This document shows, piece by piece, positions 45,158 to 54,491 of a stretch of 64,000 bases of DNA (position 1 is the stretch's first letter; each line of letters begins with the position of its first letter). A program made the position numbers and the translations under genes. The DNA is from Alistipes communis (lineage in GTDB: Bacteria > Bacteroidota > Bacteroidia > Bacteroidales > Rikenellaceae): positions 3,224,001 to 3,288,000 of the forward strand of contig NZ_AP019735.1 in NCBI RefSeq assembly GCF_006542665.1. Direction: 5' to 3'. The notes beneath the pieces are model-generated. The model did no database searches and was not told where the DNA came from. It saw only the letters and a program-made list of their open reading frames with translations.

Positions 45158-45451
45158 TCACATCATCTGTTCGATATTCCAGACGAAGGCGCGCGAACCC
45201 TGCATCTTCGTCTGTGAATCCAGTTTGCGGAAGGCGTCGAGCAGCGGGGCTACCTTCTCGTCCTCGACGATCATCAGCATCGAAGAGTTCATCGAAGGCC
45301 ACGCATGGGTTCCGTAATGCGGTTCGCCGTCGAACGACCCGCGGCCCATCGTGAGTTCCCATTTGGTGAACCCGCGTACGCCGAGATCGTCCAGAATCTC
45401 CTGCATGGGATCGGTCAATGCCTGGTTGTAAGATACAAATACGGCTTTCAT
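45158..45451 (-). CDS. PII-like small protein of the efflux operon
   Basis: A 97-residue ferredoxin-fold-like protein. KAVFVSYNQALTDPMQEILDD with GVRGFTKWELTMGRG resembles the trimeric PII/CutA-like fold seen at the ends of RND efflux operons. The block GTHAWPSMNSSMLMIVEDEKVAPLLDAF is conserved in related small proteins that I recall from Bacteroidetes RND loci. It would bind a small ligand or metal and signal to the pump. The function is inferred, not established. It follows the RND pump gene by 15 bases. Confidence 0.55.
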   Translation of the reverse strand: MKAVFVSYNQALTDPMQEILDDLGVRGFTKWELTMGRGSFDGEPHYGTHAWPSMNSSMLMIVEDEKVAPLLDAFRKLDSQTKMQGSRAFVWNIEQMM

Positions 45452-45466
45452 GATTTTTCGTATGGT

Positions 45467-48400
45467 TTATGCGTTCAACGATACTTGTCTGGCAGCGGCC
45501 TGCTTCTGCTGCGCCTTGCGAATCCGACGGTTGACGAAAACCGAGTAGAGAACCGGCACGACGAGCAGCGTCAGCAGCGTCGAGCAGGTGAGACCGCCGA
45601 TCACGGCGATACCCATCGGCTGCCAGGTCTCCGAACCCTCGCCCGTACCGAGCGCCAGCGGCAACATGCCGAGGATGGTGGTGAACGACGTCATCAGCAC
45701 CGGACGCAGACGGCTCTTGCCGCCGGCCACTACCGCATCGAAGACGCTCGATCCGCGTTCGACGAGCAGGTTGGTATAGTCCACCAGCACGATACCGTTC
45801 TTCGTCACGATACCCACGAGCATGATCGCACCGATCAGCGCGATGATCGACAGCGGCGTCCCGGTCAGCCACAGCGCGAGGAATGTCCCCGTGAAGGCCA
45901 GCGGAATGGTGAACATGATGATGAAGGGAAACACCAGCGACTCGAACTGCGTGGCCATGACGATGTAGACCAGAATCACGATCAACACGAACAGCGTCAG
46001 CAGGTCGCCGAACGCATCGCCCTGATCCTCGACCGTACCGCCCAGATCGAGACTCATGCCGTCGGGCAGCGGATATTCGTCCAGAATGGCGTTGATCTGC
46101 GGCACGACCGTACCCAGCGCCACGCCGTCGCCCAGCGAAGCCTTGACGTAGATCACACGCTGGCGATTCTCGCGTTCGATCGACGGCGAGGCGAACTCCT
46201 CGACCACCGTCGCCACCTCCTTCAACTTCACGGGCTGCCCGTCGGCCCCGTAGAGTACGATGTTCTCCACATCCTGAATACTCGTCCGGAACGGTTCGCC
46301 GTAGCGCACCACGATGTCGTACTCGTCGCCGTCCTCACGGTATTTCGACGCATCCAGACCGTTGATCCGGTTACGCACCGCCTGCGAGGCCGTCGCGGAA
46401 TTCATGCCGTAGTAGGCCAGCTTGTCGCGGTCGAAAACCACGTTATACTCCGGACGCAGGTCGTCGCGCGAGAGCTGCGCATCGCGCAGACCGGGTATCT
46501 GCGAAAGTTTGGATTTCAGATCGTTGGCCACGTCGTTGGTCTGGTTTATATCATGTCCGTAGACTTTGACCTGAACGTAGGACGAACCGCTCATCGAGCC
46601 CTGATTGCCGCCCGGCGTGACCTCGTAGCGGTCGATTTCGGGAATCCGGTCGAAATCCTGACGCAGCAGGTCGGAAATCTGGTAGATCGAACGATCGCGC
46701 TCACCCGAACGCGGCAGACGCAGATTGTAGTTGATGATGTGCGACCCCGTGGTCTGCATGGCCGAGAAGGCGTCGTCGCCCGAACTTGCGCCGGCCGAAG
46801 CCGAAATCAGGAGCACTTCGGGATACTTCGTCCGGATGACGCTGTCGATCTCGCGGGCGATCCGCGCCGTATACTCCACGCTCACGTTCTGTTGCAGACG
46901 CACCGTAGCTGCAATACGCCCGTTGTCCGCAGGCGGGAAGAACTCGAACGGCACCCGCGACAGCAGCAGCAACGAGGCGCAGAAGACGACGAGCACCGCC
47001 CCCAGCGTCCAGCGACGATGGTTCAGCACCGTAGCCAGCATACGTGCGTAGGCGCCGTCGAGCCACGTGAGCGCCCGATCGATCGGCTTGTAGACGATGC
47101 CGAGACCCTTGTAGTCGTGTTCGCCGCCCTCCTTGTGCAGGATGTAGGCCGACAACATCGGGGTCAGCGAAATGGCCGCCGCCGTCGAAACGCTCACCAC
47201 GATCGACACGATCCAGCCCAACTCGCGGAACATGATGCCCGAAAGACCCGACACCAGCGTCAGCGGCAGGAATACGGCCACCGTCACCAGCGTGGTGGCG
47301 ATTACCGACAGCCACACCTCGTTGGTGGCGTAGATCGCGGCCTCTTTCGGCTGCGAACCGCGTTCGATATGGGTCGTGATATTTTCCAGCACCACGATGG
47401 CATCGTCCACCACCATGCCGATGGCGATCGACAGCGACGACAGCGAAATGATGTTGAGCGTCGATCCGACGGCATAGAGGTAGATGAACGAACAGATCAG
47501 CGAGACGGGAATCGTCAGACAGATGATGAACGTCGCCCGCCAGCGGCCCAAAAAGATCATCACCACGAGCACCACGAAAATGAAGGCGTACATGATCGTC
47601 TCCGACAGCGACCCGATCGCGTCGGTGATCTCCTGCGAACCCTCGTAGATCAGCTCGATGTCGACGTCGCCCGGCAGCGAGGCGGCGATCGCCGGCAGAC
47701 GCCTCTGCACCTCGTGCACGATGTCGACGGTATTGGCGCCCGACTGTTTCTGGATGATTACGCGCACGCCCAGCTGGCCGTTCACGCGCTCGTCCATCGT
47801 CGCCTTTTCGAGCGTATCGCGGATCTCGGCCACGTCGTTCAGCAGCACCTTGCGGCCGTTGCGGTTCGAAAGCACCACCTTGCCCAACTGCGTCGAGGCG
47901 TCGGAGAACTCGCCGTCGGCCTTGATATTGAAGGTGTTGTTGCCGATATCGATCGTACCGCTCGGGATGTTGACGTTCTCGGCGGCGATGATGCTGCCGA
48001 TCTGCTCGACCGACAACCCGTAGGCTTCGATCTTCTTGGGATCGACATTGACCTGCACCTCGCGTTCGGGAACGCCCATGACCGACACCGATCCCACGCC
48101 GTTGATGCGGTTGAGGTCGTTGACCAGCTTGTCGTCGAGAATCTTGTTCAGCGCCGGATAGCTCTCATCGGCCGTGACGGCGAGCATCATGACCGGAATC
48201 ATCGACGACGAGAACTTGAATATCGTCGGGTAATCCACGTCGTCGGGCAGCAGCGACTGCGTACGGCTCACGGCATCGCGGATGTCATTGGCCGCCTCCG
48301 TCAGATCGGAGCCGTACTCGAATTCGAGCGTAATCATCGAGAAGTTGTCCGACGACTTCGAAGTCATCTTCTTGAGGTTCTCCACCGTGTTGAGGTTGTC

Positions 48401-48604
48401 CTCCAACACACGGGTGATATTGGTCTCGATATCGGCCGCATTGGCACCCGCATAGGACGTAATGACGGCGATCTGCGGGATCTCGATATCGGGATATTGA
48501 TCGACGGCGAGGTTGTTCAGCGAAAATAGGCCGAAGACGATGACGCCGACGAAGATCAGAATGGTCGAAATCGGTTTTCGAACCGCTGTTTCGTATATTT
48601 TCAT
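45467..48604 (-). CDS. RND efflux transporter, inner-membrane pump
   Basis: A 1045-residue proton-driven pump of the HAE1/AcrB family. It has twelve membrane helices and two large periplasmic loops. The proton-relay pair is in SIAIGMVVDDAIVVLENI of helix 4. PQIAVITSYAGANAADIET near the N-terminus and the second-half repeat (FTIPLAFTGTFLALWLTG, IMLVGIVTKNGIVLVDYTN) are typical. It exports drugs, bile acids or lipids through the TolC partner. It is the fourth gene of the tetR-TolC-adaptor-pump-PII unit. Confidence 0.94.
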   Translation of the reverse strand: MKIYETAVRKPISTILIFVGVIVFGLFSLNNLAVDQYPDIEIPQIAVITSYAGANAADIETNITRVLEDNLNTVENLKKMTSKSSDNFSMITLEFEYGSDLTEAANDIRDAVSRTQSLLPDDVDYPTIFKFSSSMIPVMMLAVTADESYPALNKILDDKLVNDLNRINGVGSVSVMGVPEREVQVNVDPKKIEAYGLSVEQIGSIIAAENVNIPSGTIDIGNNTFNIKADGEFSDASTQLGKVVLSNRNGRKVLLNDVAEIRDTLEKATMDERVNGQLGVRVIIQKQSGANTVDIVHEVQRRLPAIAASLPGDVDIELIYEGSQEITDAIGSLSETIMYAFIFVVLVVMIFLGRWRATFIICLTIPVSLICSFIYLYAVGSTLNIISLSSLSIAIGMVVDDAIVVLENITTHIERGSQPKEAAIYATNEVWLSVIATTLVTVAVFLPLTLVSGLSGIMFRELGWIVSIVVSVSTAAAISLTPMLSAYILHKEGGEHDYKGLGIVYKPIDRALTWLDGAYARMLATVLNHRRWTLGAVLVVFCASLLLLSRVPFEFFPPADNGRIAATVRLQQNVSVEYTARIAREIDSVIRTKYPEVLLISASAGASSGDDAFSAMQTTGSHIINYNLRLPRSGERDRSIYQISDLLRQDFDRIPEIDRYEVTPGGNQGSMSGSSYVQVKVYGHDINQTNDVANDLKSKLSQIPGLRDAQLSRDDLRPEYNVVFDRDKLAYYGMNSATASQAVRNRINGLDASKYREDGDEYDIVVRYGEPFRTSIQDVENIVLYGADGQPVKLKEVATVVEEFASPSIERENRQRVIYVKASLGDGVALGTVVPQINAILDEYPLPDGMSLDLGGTVEDQGDAFGDLLTLFVLIVILVYIVMATQFESLVFPFIIMFTIPLAFTGTFLALWLTGTPLSIIALIGAIMLVGIVTKNGIVLVDYTNLLVERGSSVFDAVVAGGKSRLRPVLMTSFTTILGMLPLALGTGEGSETWQPMGIAVIGGLTCSTLLTLLVVPVLYSVFVNRRIRKAQQKQAAARQVSLNA

Positions 48605-48622
48605 GTTCGATTCGTGCTAAAA

Positions 48623-49630
48623 TTACTCTTTCACCTCCACTTCGACGCCGTCGGCCAGTCGTGAAAGCGCCGTCACGGCGATCTGTTCGCCATCGGCGAC
48701 ACCCGACAGAATGTCCACGTCGCTGCCGATCTGGCGGCCGACCTTCACGCTGCGGCGTTCGGCCTTGCCGTCCTCGACCACATAGAGGTAACGCTCGGAC
48801 GAACCCACCTGTTTCAGCACGGCCACGTCGGGCACCATGATCCCCTCCTTGTCGCCCATGTTGAAGGTCGAACGGGCGAACATGCCCGGACGCAGCTTCT
48901 CGTTGCCGTTGGGAACGGTCACCTCGACGGTGAAGGTACGCGTCGAAGCGTCGAGCGCCGGATAGATCAGCGACACCTTGCCCGCGAACACTTCGCCGGG
49001 AAAAATATCGGTGCGGATCTCGACAGGCATCCCCAGCTTCACGGCGGGATAGTACTGCTCCTGAATGTTGGCGATGATCTTCAACGGATTGATCTGCATG
49101 ACGTGCAGCACCGGCGTCCCCGTGAACAGGTTGCCCGCTTCGTAGTTGCGCGCCGTCACGACGCCCGCAATGGGCGAACGCATCTCGATGTTCTTTTTCA
49201 GGTTGTCGAGCACCTCCTTCTGCACGTCGAGCGCAGCCTTGGTCTGTTCGAGCTGCTGCGCCGAGATGCCGCCGGCCTCATAGACCGGAACCAGCCGGTT
49301 GTAGTCGTCGAGCGCAGTCTGGTACTGCAACCGCTGCTGGTTGTACTGCGTCGGATCGAGCGTCACGAGCAGCTGCCCCGCCTTCACGCGCGAACCCACG
49401 TCGACCAGAATCCGGTCGATATGCACGCCCGAAACCGCAGGGGTAATATCGTTCTCCTTATAAGGCTCGATCTCGGAGGTATAGACCTCGTTCTGTTCGA
49501 TCACCCGAAGCGCGGCGGGCACCGTCTTCGTCAACACTTTCTCGTCGGAGGCCGTCGATTCGGCCTGTTTCTTGCCCGTGCAGGATGCAGCCATAGCCGC
49601 CGCAACCAACATCACCAAAACTCTTTTCAT
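48623..49630 (-). CDS. RND efflux periplasmic adaptor (membrane fusion protein)
   Basis: A 335-residue lipoprotein that links the RND pump to TolC. The signal ends in AAAMAASC. A lipoyl half-motif is DRILVDVGSRVKAGQLLVTLDP and its partner MRSPIAGVVTARNYEAGN, flanking a helical hairpin. The beta-barrel (VGMPVEIRTDIFPGE) and membrane-proximal domains complete the architecture. It lies 18 bases before the pump gene. Confidence 0.93.
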   Translation of the reverse strand: MKRVLVMLVAAAMAASCTGKKQAESTASDEKVLTKTVPAALRVIEQNEVYTSEIEPYKENDITPAVSGVHIDRILVDVGSRVKAGQLLVTLDPTQYNQQRLQYQTALDDYNRLVPVYEAGGISAQQLEQTKAALDVQKEVLDNLKKNIEMRSPIAGVVTARNYEAGNLFTGTPVLHVMQINPLKIIANIQEQYYPAVKLGMPVEIRTDIFPGEVFAGKVSLIYPALDASTRTFTVEVTVPNGNEKLRPGMFARSTFNMGDKEGIMVPDVAVLKQVGSSERYLYVVEDGKAERRSVKVGRQIGSDVDILSGVADGEQIAVTALSRLADGVEVEVKE

Positions 49631-49672
49631 ACTTCTCTATCCGTTATATTCTTATTTTCAACTTTCGAACCG

Positions 49673-51028
49673 TCAGTTTCCGCCTACCTCCCTGCCGACG
49701 ATCCGATCGTAGTCGGCCTGCGCGGAGAGGTAGTCGTAGATCGCCTGCGAATAATTCAAATGCGCCTGCGTACGGTTGAGCTGTGCCGAATTGAGTTCGA
49801 GAATCGTGCCTGCGCCCGCACGGAACCGCGTGTCGGAGATGTGGTAGGCTTTGTCGGCCTGTGCCATCGTCCGCGCCTGCGCCAGCATCATCTCGCGCGC
49901 CGTCAGCAGGTTGTTGATCGCCGACTCCACGGCGACCGTCGTCTGGCGCTGCGCATAGTCGCGCTGCAAATCGAGCTGCTCGATCTGATTCTTCACCTGA
50001 CGGGACTTATAGCTGTTCTTCAACCCTGAAAAGATCGGAATCGAGATCTGGACACCGACCGAAATCGGATGCGTCCAGAAATACTTGCTGCTGTTCAGAT
50101 CGGCCACGGCCTCGCCCGTACCCGCTTCGGCACCCCCGCTCACCATTTTGCGGAAATCCTCCATGTCGTTACCGGTAATGGTCGCCGAACCGAACGCCGC
50201 GACGGTCGGGATACGGGCGGCATTGGTCGTTTTCAACTGGTAGCGGAGCATTTCGGCCTGAATATCCAATGCGCGCAGATCGCTGTTCCGCGACACGTCG
50301 GTCGAGAGCGTTTCGCCGCCCGCGAGAACGACGTCTTTCATCTCGTCAAGGTTGCCGACCAGCTCGATCGACAACGCCTCGGGAACCGACAGGTACATTT
50401 TGAGTTGCAGCATGGCCATCCGAATCGAATTCTTCGTCTGCGTAATGGTCGGAAGCAGATTGCTCAGCTCCACCTGCGCCGTCAGGTAGTCGTACTCCGA
50501 GGCCACGCCCTGTTCGAACTTCACCTTCGTATCGTCCACCGTGCGCTGGATCGTCGCACGCGACTCTTCGAGCGTCGCCAGCGACTGTTCGGCCAGCAGG
50601 ATGTTGTAGAAGGCCTTTTTCACCTCGGCCACCAGCGTAATGCGCGACGACCGCGCCGCCTCGACGGCCGATGCGATCTGCGTGCGGTTCAGCTTCAACG
50701 TCCGATAGACTGCCGGCGCGAAGAGCGGCACCGAGAGGCTGGCCGTACCGGTAAAGGTATTGTCGGCGCCGAACGAGATACCGCCGCGCATCGTCGACTT
50801 TTCGATCGCGCGGGTGTACTCCCCGCTCGCCGACAGCGACGGCAGCAGATTGCCGCGCGTCTCCTTCTTCACGTAATCGTAGCGCTCCACGTCGAGATCG
50901 GCCACCTTGATCGTGGGGTTCTCGCTGAGGGCCATCTGGATCGCGTCGTCCAGCGTCAACCGGAGCTGCGCCGAGGCACTTCCCGCTGCAAACGCACCGA
51001 AAGTCAGTGCTAAAATCAATCGCTTCAT
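49673..51028 (-). CDS. TolC-family outer-membrane channel
   Basis: A 451-residue outer-membrane efflux protein with a signal peptide ending at GSASA. Two repeats of helical hairpins (about 30-220 and 230-440) fit the TolC trimer. LTLDDAIQMALSENPTIKVADLDV is the typical N-terminal block. The start at 51028 (MKRLILALTFG) is chosen over an upstream in-frame codon because it is the signal peptide start. It is the second gene of the efflux unit, ahead of the adaptor. Confidence 0.93.
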   Translation of the reverse strand: MKRLILALTFGAFAAGSASAQLRLTLDDAIQMALSENPTIKVADLDVERYDYVKKETRGNLLPSLSASGEYTRAIEKSTMRGGISFGADNTFTGTASLSVPLFAPAVYRTLKLNRTQIASAVEAARSSRITLVAEVKKAFYNILLAEQSLATLEESRATIQRTVDDTKVKFEQGVASEYDYLTAQVELSNLLPTITQTKNSIRMAMLQLKMYLSVPEALSIELVGNLDEMKDVVLAGGETLSTDVSRNSDLRALDIQAEMLRYQLKTTNAARIPTVAAFGSATITGNDMEDFRKMVSGGAEAGTGEAVADLNSSKYFWTHPISVGVQISIPIFSGLKNSYKSRQVKNQIEQLDLQRDYAQRQTTVAVESAINNLLTAREMMLAQARTMAQADKAYHISDTRFRAGAGTILELNSAQLNRTQAHLNYSQAIYDYLSAQADYDRIVGREVGGN

Positions 51029-51050
51029 ACCCGTTCTTCTCATCTGTAAG

Positions 51051-51668
51051 TTATTTCTTTCCGTTCTGTTTTTCGAGGAAATCGTCGATCAGGCGCATCC
51101 CCTTTTCGGTCGAAATACCCCGCAGGAAATTCACGACCAGAAACACCAGCGCCTCGTTCGTCGACATGTTGTGCGACAGCAACACGTCCTTGCGCACGAT
51201 CAACCCCTCGACCGAATAACGCAGCAGCGTAATGGCCAGATCGAAGTTGACGATTCCCTGGAAATAGCCTTCTTCCACGCCGCGCGACAGTGCGATCTTG
51301 AACTGCTCCAACCCGTCCCGGTTGCGGCGTTCGGCGACGAGCCGCTCGTAGACTTTGGGATAGAAGCGCCGCAGGTTGCTTTGCAGCCGGTGGCTTATCT
51401 CCGCCTTATCCATTACGTCGCCGAAGACCAGCAGCATCGCTTCGAGCACGTTCTTCGCCTGTGCACCCAACTCGGCGTGCCGCCGGTCCTGCTCGCGCAC
51501 ATAATAGCTCAGACACTGGTAGAGCAACTCCTCCTTGTCGCCGAACTGTTCGTAAATCGTCCGTTTCGAGACGCCTATATGACGGGCGATATCGTCCATC
51601 CGCACCGCCTTGATGCCTTGTCCGACAAACATTTCGGCCGCCAATTGAATAATGGTCTCACGTTGCAT
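51051..51668 (-). CDS. TetR-family regulator of the efflux operon
   Basis: A 205-residue repressor with an N-terminal helix-turn-helix (AVRMDDIARHIGVSKRTIYEQFGDKEELL) and an all-helical ligand-binding domain. GAGGAG lies six bases before the ATG at 51668, so that start is chosen; another ATG is six bases earlier. It is the first gene of the five-gene efflux unit and probably represses its own promoter until a ligand binds. The ligand is unknown. Confidence 0.9.
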   Translation of the reverse strand: MQRETIIQLAAEMFVGQGIKAVRMDDIARHIGVSKRTIYEQFGDKEELLYQCLSYYVREQDRRHAELGAQAKNVLEAMLLVFGDVMDKAEISHRLQSNLRRFYPKVYERLVAERRNRDGLEQFKIALSRGVEEGYFQGIVNFDLAITLLRYSVEGLIVRKDVLLSHNMSTNEALVFLVVNFLRGISTEKGMRLIDDFLEKQNGKK

Positions 51669-51693
51669 ACTCATCTCCTCACTGGTACGGCAG

Positions 51694-51724
51694 CAAAGGT
51701 AGACAAGAAAACTAAAAAAACAAA
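51694..51724 (-). promoter_or_regulatory. Efflux operon promoter
   Basis: TTTG (51724-51721), a 19-base AT-rich spacer and TACCTTTG (51701-51694) on the minus strand. It lies 25 bases before the tetR start. An operator for the TetR protein is expected to overlap it; I see no perfect palindrome, so none is called. Confidence 0.7.
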
Positions 51725-52268
51725 AATAGTTTTCTCTTTTTTGCGATGAATTTCCCGGAAGAACTCTCCGATTCGGCTTATTTCAGGATCAATATGCTAT
51801 ATTTCAGATATTTAAAAAAAGATCAAAACCATATTTTCACGTCGCACTATCAGATATTATATCTGCGACAACTCGCTCTTCATACCACGTCCAGCCGCCT
51901 AAAAGGAGCTTCTGAAAAGACACGACCCCGAACGAAAGAATTCCATCAGGCAATTCATCCCCGCCCAACCCTGTCTCCGTTATTCCGCCCCGTATACAGA
52001 CACAGGCTCCGGCGGGCGGTGAAGCGTCATCCGGAACGACGATATACCGCAAAAAAGGAGTATGAAAAATCGGGAAACGGCAGCGGTCGCATCACACGCA
52101 CGGCGAACCGCAGGCGAGACATCCGGCACCTCCTGTCCGACAGGCAGGTATGGCCGGAAACCCGCCGAGAAAGAATACCGGCCGGATTGCGGCGGCCCGG
52201 CACAACGGGGTTCGCTCGCGCCTGCCGACCGTCGCCGGCAACGGCTGAGGGGCTGGAAACGGCAGTGG
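51725..52268. other. Gene-free 540-base gap
   Basis: The left part is AT-rich and contains the efflux promoter. The rest is GC-rich. A plus-strand frame is open across much of it, but its product is Arg-rich with no motif and it runs antisense into the HD gene, so I do not call it. No repeat or RNA gene is recognised. Confidence 0.45.
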
Positions 52269-52904
52269 TCACGCCTCGCGGCGAAGTTCGTCGTCGTAGA
52301 GTTCGTCGAACCGCACACGCAACTGCCGGTCGTCGCGGATAACGGCACGCAACTCGTCCAGACGGGAGGCGTTTTCCGATTCGGGCAGCCACAGACGCAA
52401 ATACCCGCCTTCGCCGTACTTCGTCCGCAGATGTTCGGCAAAACGGGCGAACTGCCCCTCCCGATCGAGTTCGGGAGCGTGTTCCAACCCGTACTGCACC
52501 GTCCGCCGCAATGTCGTTTCACAGTCGATCACCCGATCGGCTTCGGCCACGATACGGCCATAGATCGTTCGGGGCGGACGTCCCGACGACGCGCGGTGAT
52601 CCTCCGCCGCCTCGGCGATCGTCGCCACCTCCGCCTCCGTGAACCAGCGCCGCAGGTTCCGATCCCCGCGCACGATGCGCGCCGACGCCTCGTGGTGCCG
52701 CTCGCGCCCCTCCCGCAGCCCCGTATCGTGGTAGGCCGCCACGGCATAGACCATATCGGGATTCACCTCGTAATATCGAGCCAAACGCAGGCTCGCAGCG
52801 ATCACCGTCAGCGCATGGTCGCGCCGGTGCGCCCGATCGAACGCATCGTAACGAGGCAGAATCTCGCGTTCGACATACCGGATCAACTCTTCATTCACAT
52901 TCAT
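52269..52904 (-). CDS. HD-domain phosphohydrolase
   Basis: A 211-residue protein of the HD superfamily. The metal ligands are seen as His-Arg-Arg-Asp-His near residue 26, the HD pair in VAAYHDTGLREGRERHH near residue 57, and an Asp at DRVIDCE later. Such proteins remove phosphates from nucleotides or hydrolyse other phosphoesters; the substrate is unknown. The -7 box ends five bases before the ATG, which suggests a leaderless mRNA. It is a single-gene unit downstream of the DUF805 pair. Confidence 0.85.
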   Translation of the reverse strand: MNVNEELIRYVEREILPRYDAFDRAHRRDHALTVIAASLRLARYYEVNPDMVYAVAAYHDTGLREGRERHHEASARIVRGDRNLRRWFTEAEVATIAEAAEDHRASSGRPPRTIYGRIVAEADRVIDCETTLRRTVQYGLEHAPELDREGQFARFAEHLRTKYGEGGYLRLWLPESENASRLDELRAVIRDDRQLRVRFDELYDDELRREA

Positions 52905-52909
52905 CTCCG

Positions 52910-52917
52910 CAAAAGTA
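52910..52917 (-). promoter_or_regulatory. HD gene promoter -7 box
   Basis: TACTTTTG fits TAnnTTTG and ends five bases before the ATG. It partly overlaps the T run of the terminator at 52928-52952. Confidence 0.55.
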
Positions 52918-52927
52918 GAAAAAAAGA

Positions 52928-52952
52928 GCGTCGTTCCGCGCGGGAACGACGC
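52928..52952 (-). terminator. Terminator after the DUF805 pair
   Basis: GCGTCGTTCC pairs with GGAACGACGC around CGCGC, followed on the minus strand by TCTTTTTTTC. It lies 21 bases past the stop of the second DUF805 gene and directly upstream of the HD gene. Confidence 0.9.
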
Positions 52953-52973
52953 AAATCCGCCGACGGAATCCGG

Positions 52974-53516
52974 TTACTCCGCTTTCGGAGTCTCCGGCTC
53001 CGACGGCTCGGCAGCGGCGGCAGGCGCCGCGGATTCGACCGGAGCGGCGATCTGCTTGGGATTGGGGCCGTACTTGTTCTCGCCCGCCTGCGAATCGAAA
53101 CACATCCAGACGATCATCCAGACGGCAGTGATCATCAGCACTGCGAATCCGACCCCCGTCAACGCCATTCCGCTGCCCTTTCCGCCCAGCATCAGCACGC
53201 TGCCGATCATCATCAGGATCGTACAGACGAACGCCACGCCGTAGTAGCCGGCCAGCCACCAGCCGCTGCGACCGATATCGTGCAGACGGCGTACCACCAC
53301 TGTCAATGTCGGCAGAAAAACGAAGAGCCCGTAAAGCGTCGTCAGATAGCGCGGCGACGTCGGATTGTCGGGAGTCGCCCCGAAAAGCAGAATATCGAGC
53401 AGCATCGTCACGACCACGAAAACCACATTGAACAACGTGAACATCCAGTACTCCTTGCGGCGCGCACGTCCCTCGAAAGTCACATACTTCCTAATACAAG
53501 TCAACCACCATTTCAT
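52974..53516 (-). CDS. DUF805 membrane protein, copy 2
   Basis: A 180-residue DUF805 protein with four membrane helices. The family signature is the N-terminal WWLTCIRKYVTFEGRARRKEYW, followed by VVVRRLHDIGRSGWW in the second loop. The C-terminus is a Pro/Ala/Glu-rich tail that may be cytoplasmic. Function unknown. It is the downstream member of a tandem pair, 12 bases after a paralogue, and ends at the terminator at 52928. Confidence 0.88.
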   Translation of the reverse strand: MKWWLTCIRKYVTFEGRARRKEYWMFTLFNVVFVVVTMLLDILLFGATPDNPTSPRYLTTLYGLFVFLPTLTVVVRRLHDIGRSGWWLAGYYGVAFVCTILMMIGSVLMLGGKGSGMALTGVGFAVLMITAVWMIVWMCFDSQAGENKYGPNPKQIAAPVESAAPAAAAEPSEPETPKAE

Positions 53517-53528
53517 AAACTATCGATT

Positions 53529-54137
53529 TTAAGTTAAACGATCCGTAACACACTCCGCATCCCCTGCGTCCGCCGCCGGAACCTCCGCCGTGGGATCGGC
53601 GCCATACCGATTCTCCCCTTTCTCGGAACCGATGCACATCGCCGCGATACCTGCCGCCGACAACAGCGCCAATGCCAGCAGCATCGGCCGCACTACGATC
53701 CAGATCGCCGCAGCCGACTGCTGTCCAGACAGACCTTCCAAAGCACCGTCCTCGGCAAATTGCATATACGATGTCGACATCCAATAAAAGCAGACCCAAT
53801 AAAGCGCATAGTAGCCCACCAGCCATTTGCCGCTCAGCCCGATGTCGTGCAGCCGACGCACCCGCACGGCCAACCCGGGCAGGAAGGTGGCGAGCATCCA
53901 GCCGTACACGAGCAGGAGCGACCCGGCGACAGCCAACGTATAGGCCGTCGCATGCTCCGCCGCATCCCCGCCTTCGGCAACGCTCTTATAGATCACTGCT
54001 CCGAGCAGGACGAGACCGACCGCCAGAAGCAACAGATAGACGAGCGTGTTGAACAGCGTAAACATCCAGAACTCCCGCCGGCGGGCGCGCCCGCGGAAAT
54101 TGACGTAATTACGCATACATTTGAGCCACCATTTCAT
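53529..54137 (-). CDS. DUF805 membrane protein, copy 1
   Basis: A 202-residue paralogue of the next gene, with WWLKCMRNYVNFRGRARRREFW at the start and VRVRRLHDIGLSGKWLVGYY later. Four membrane helices are predicted. An insert near residues 55-75 and the hydrophilic C-terminal tail make it longer. Divergence is clear outside the conserved blocks, so the duplication is old. Function unknown. The promoter at 54227 lies about 90 bases upstream. Confidence 0.88.
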   Translation of the reverse strand: MKWWLKCMRNYVNFRGRARRREFWMFTLFNTLVYLLLLAVGLVLLGAVIYKSVAEGGDAAEHATAYTLAVAGSLLLVYGWMLATFLPGLAVRVRRLHDIGLSGKWLVGYYALYWVCFYWMSTSYMQFAEDGALEGLSGQQSAAAIWIVVRPMLLALALLSAAGIAAMCIGSEKGENRYGADPTAEVPAADAGDAECVTDRLT

Positions 54138-54226
54138 CGCACAAGAGGATTTGTTTTCAACCGTTGCCGTCCGGCCGCCGATCTCCGCCGCGGCCCGGAA
54201 CCGTCGGGATTCATTCCCGCCATGTA

Positions 54227-54234
54227 CAAATATA
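54227..54234 (-). promoter_or_regulatory. DUF805 promoter -7 box
   Basis: TATATTTG on the minus strand, matching TAnnTTTG, about 90 bases before the first DUF805 gene. Confidence 0.55.
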
Positions 54235-54437
54235 GAGAAAAAATCGCAGAACCGTCACCGCCTTCCTCGAAAAAGCAAAAAAGACCGGATTTCCGGGATT
54301 GTTCAGATTTTCGGCTGGTTACGAACGTCAGTCCGCACATCCTCAGCCCGTTCCACCCTGCACCGCCTCCCCTGCACAGCCAGACCGTCGCCCGCACGCG
54401 CACAAGGAAGTGCGACGACCGCCTGCAACAAAAACAG

Positions 54438-54455
54438 CAGACCCGAAGGTCTGCC
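54438..54455 (-). terminator. POT gene terminator
   Basis: GCAGACC pairs with GGTCTGC around a four-base loop; TGTTTTTG follows on the minus strand. It lies 36 bases past the transporter stop. Confidence 0.88.
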
Positions 54456-54491
54456 GTTTTCACGTATATATCGCGTGTACCGCACGGAGTC

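Larger units (their letters stand above)
54138..54491. other. Gap between DUF805 pair and POT gene
   Basis: The stretch holds the DUF805 promoter (54227-54234) and the POT terminator (54438-54455). In the remaining 200 bases I see no gene, repeat or RNA. Confidence 0.5.

Noticed and set aside
45305..48529. Open frame of more than 1000 codons on the plus strand
   Set aside because: It lies antisense to the RND pump gene, which has clear motifs. Such frames are common in GC-rich DNA. The same holds for long antisense frames over dnaG (897-3020), uvrB (3043-4527) and secA (30381-33989).
51746..52342. 198-codon plus-strand frame
   Set aside because: Arg-rich product without motifs, partly antisense to the HD gene.
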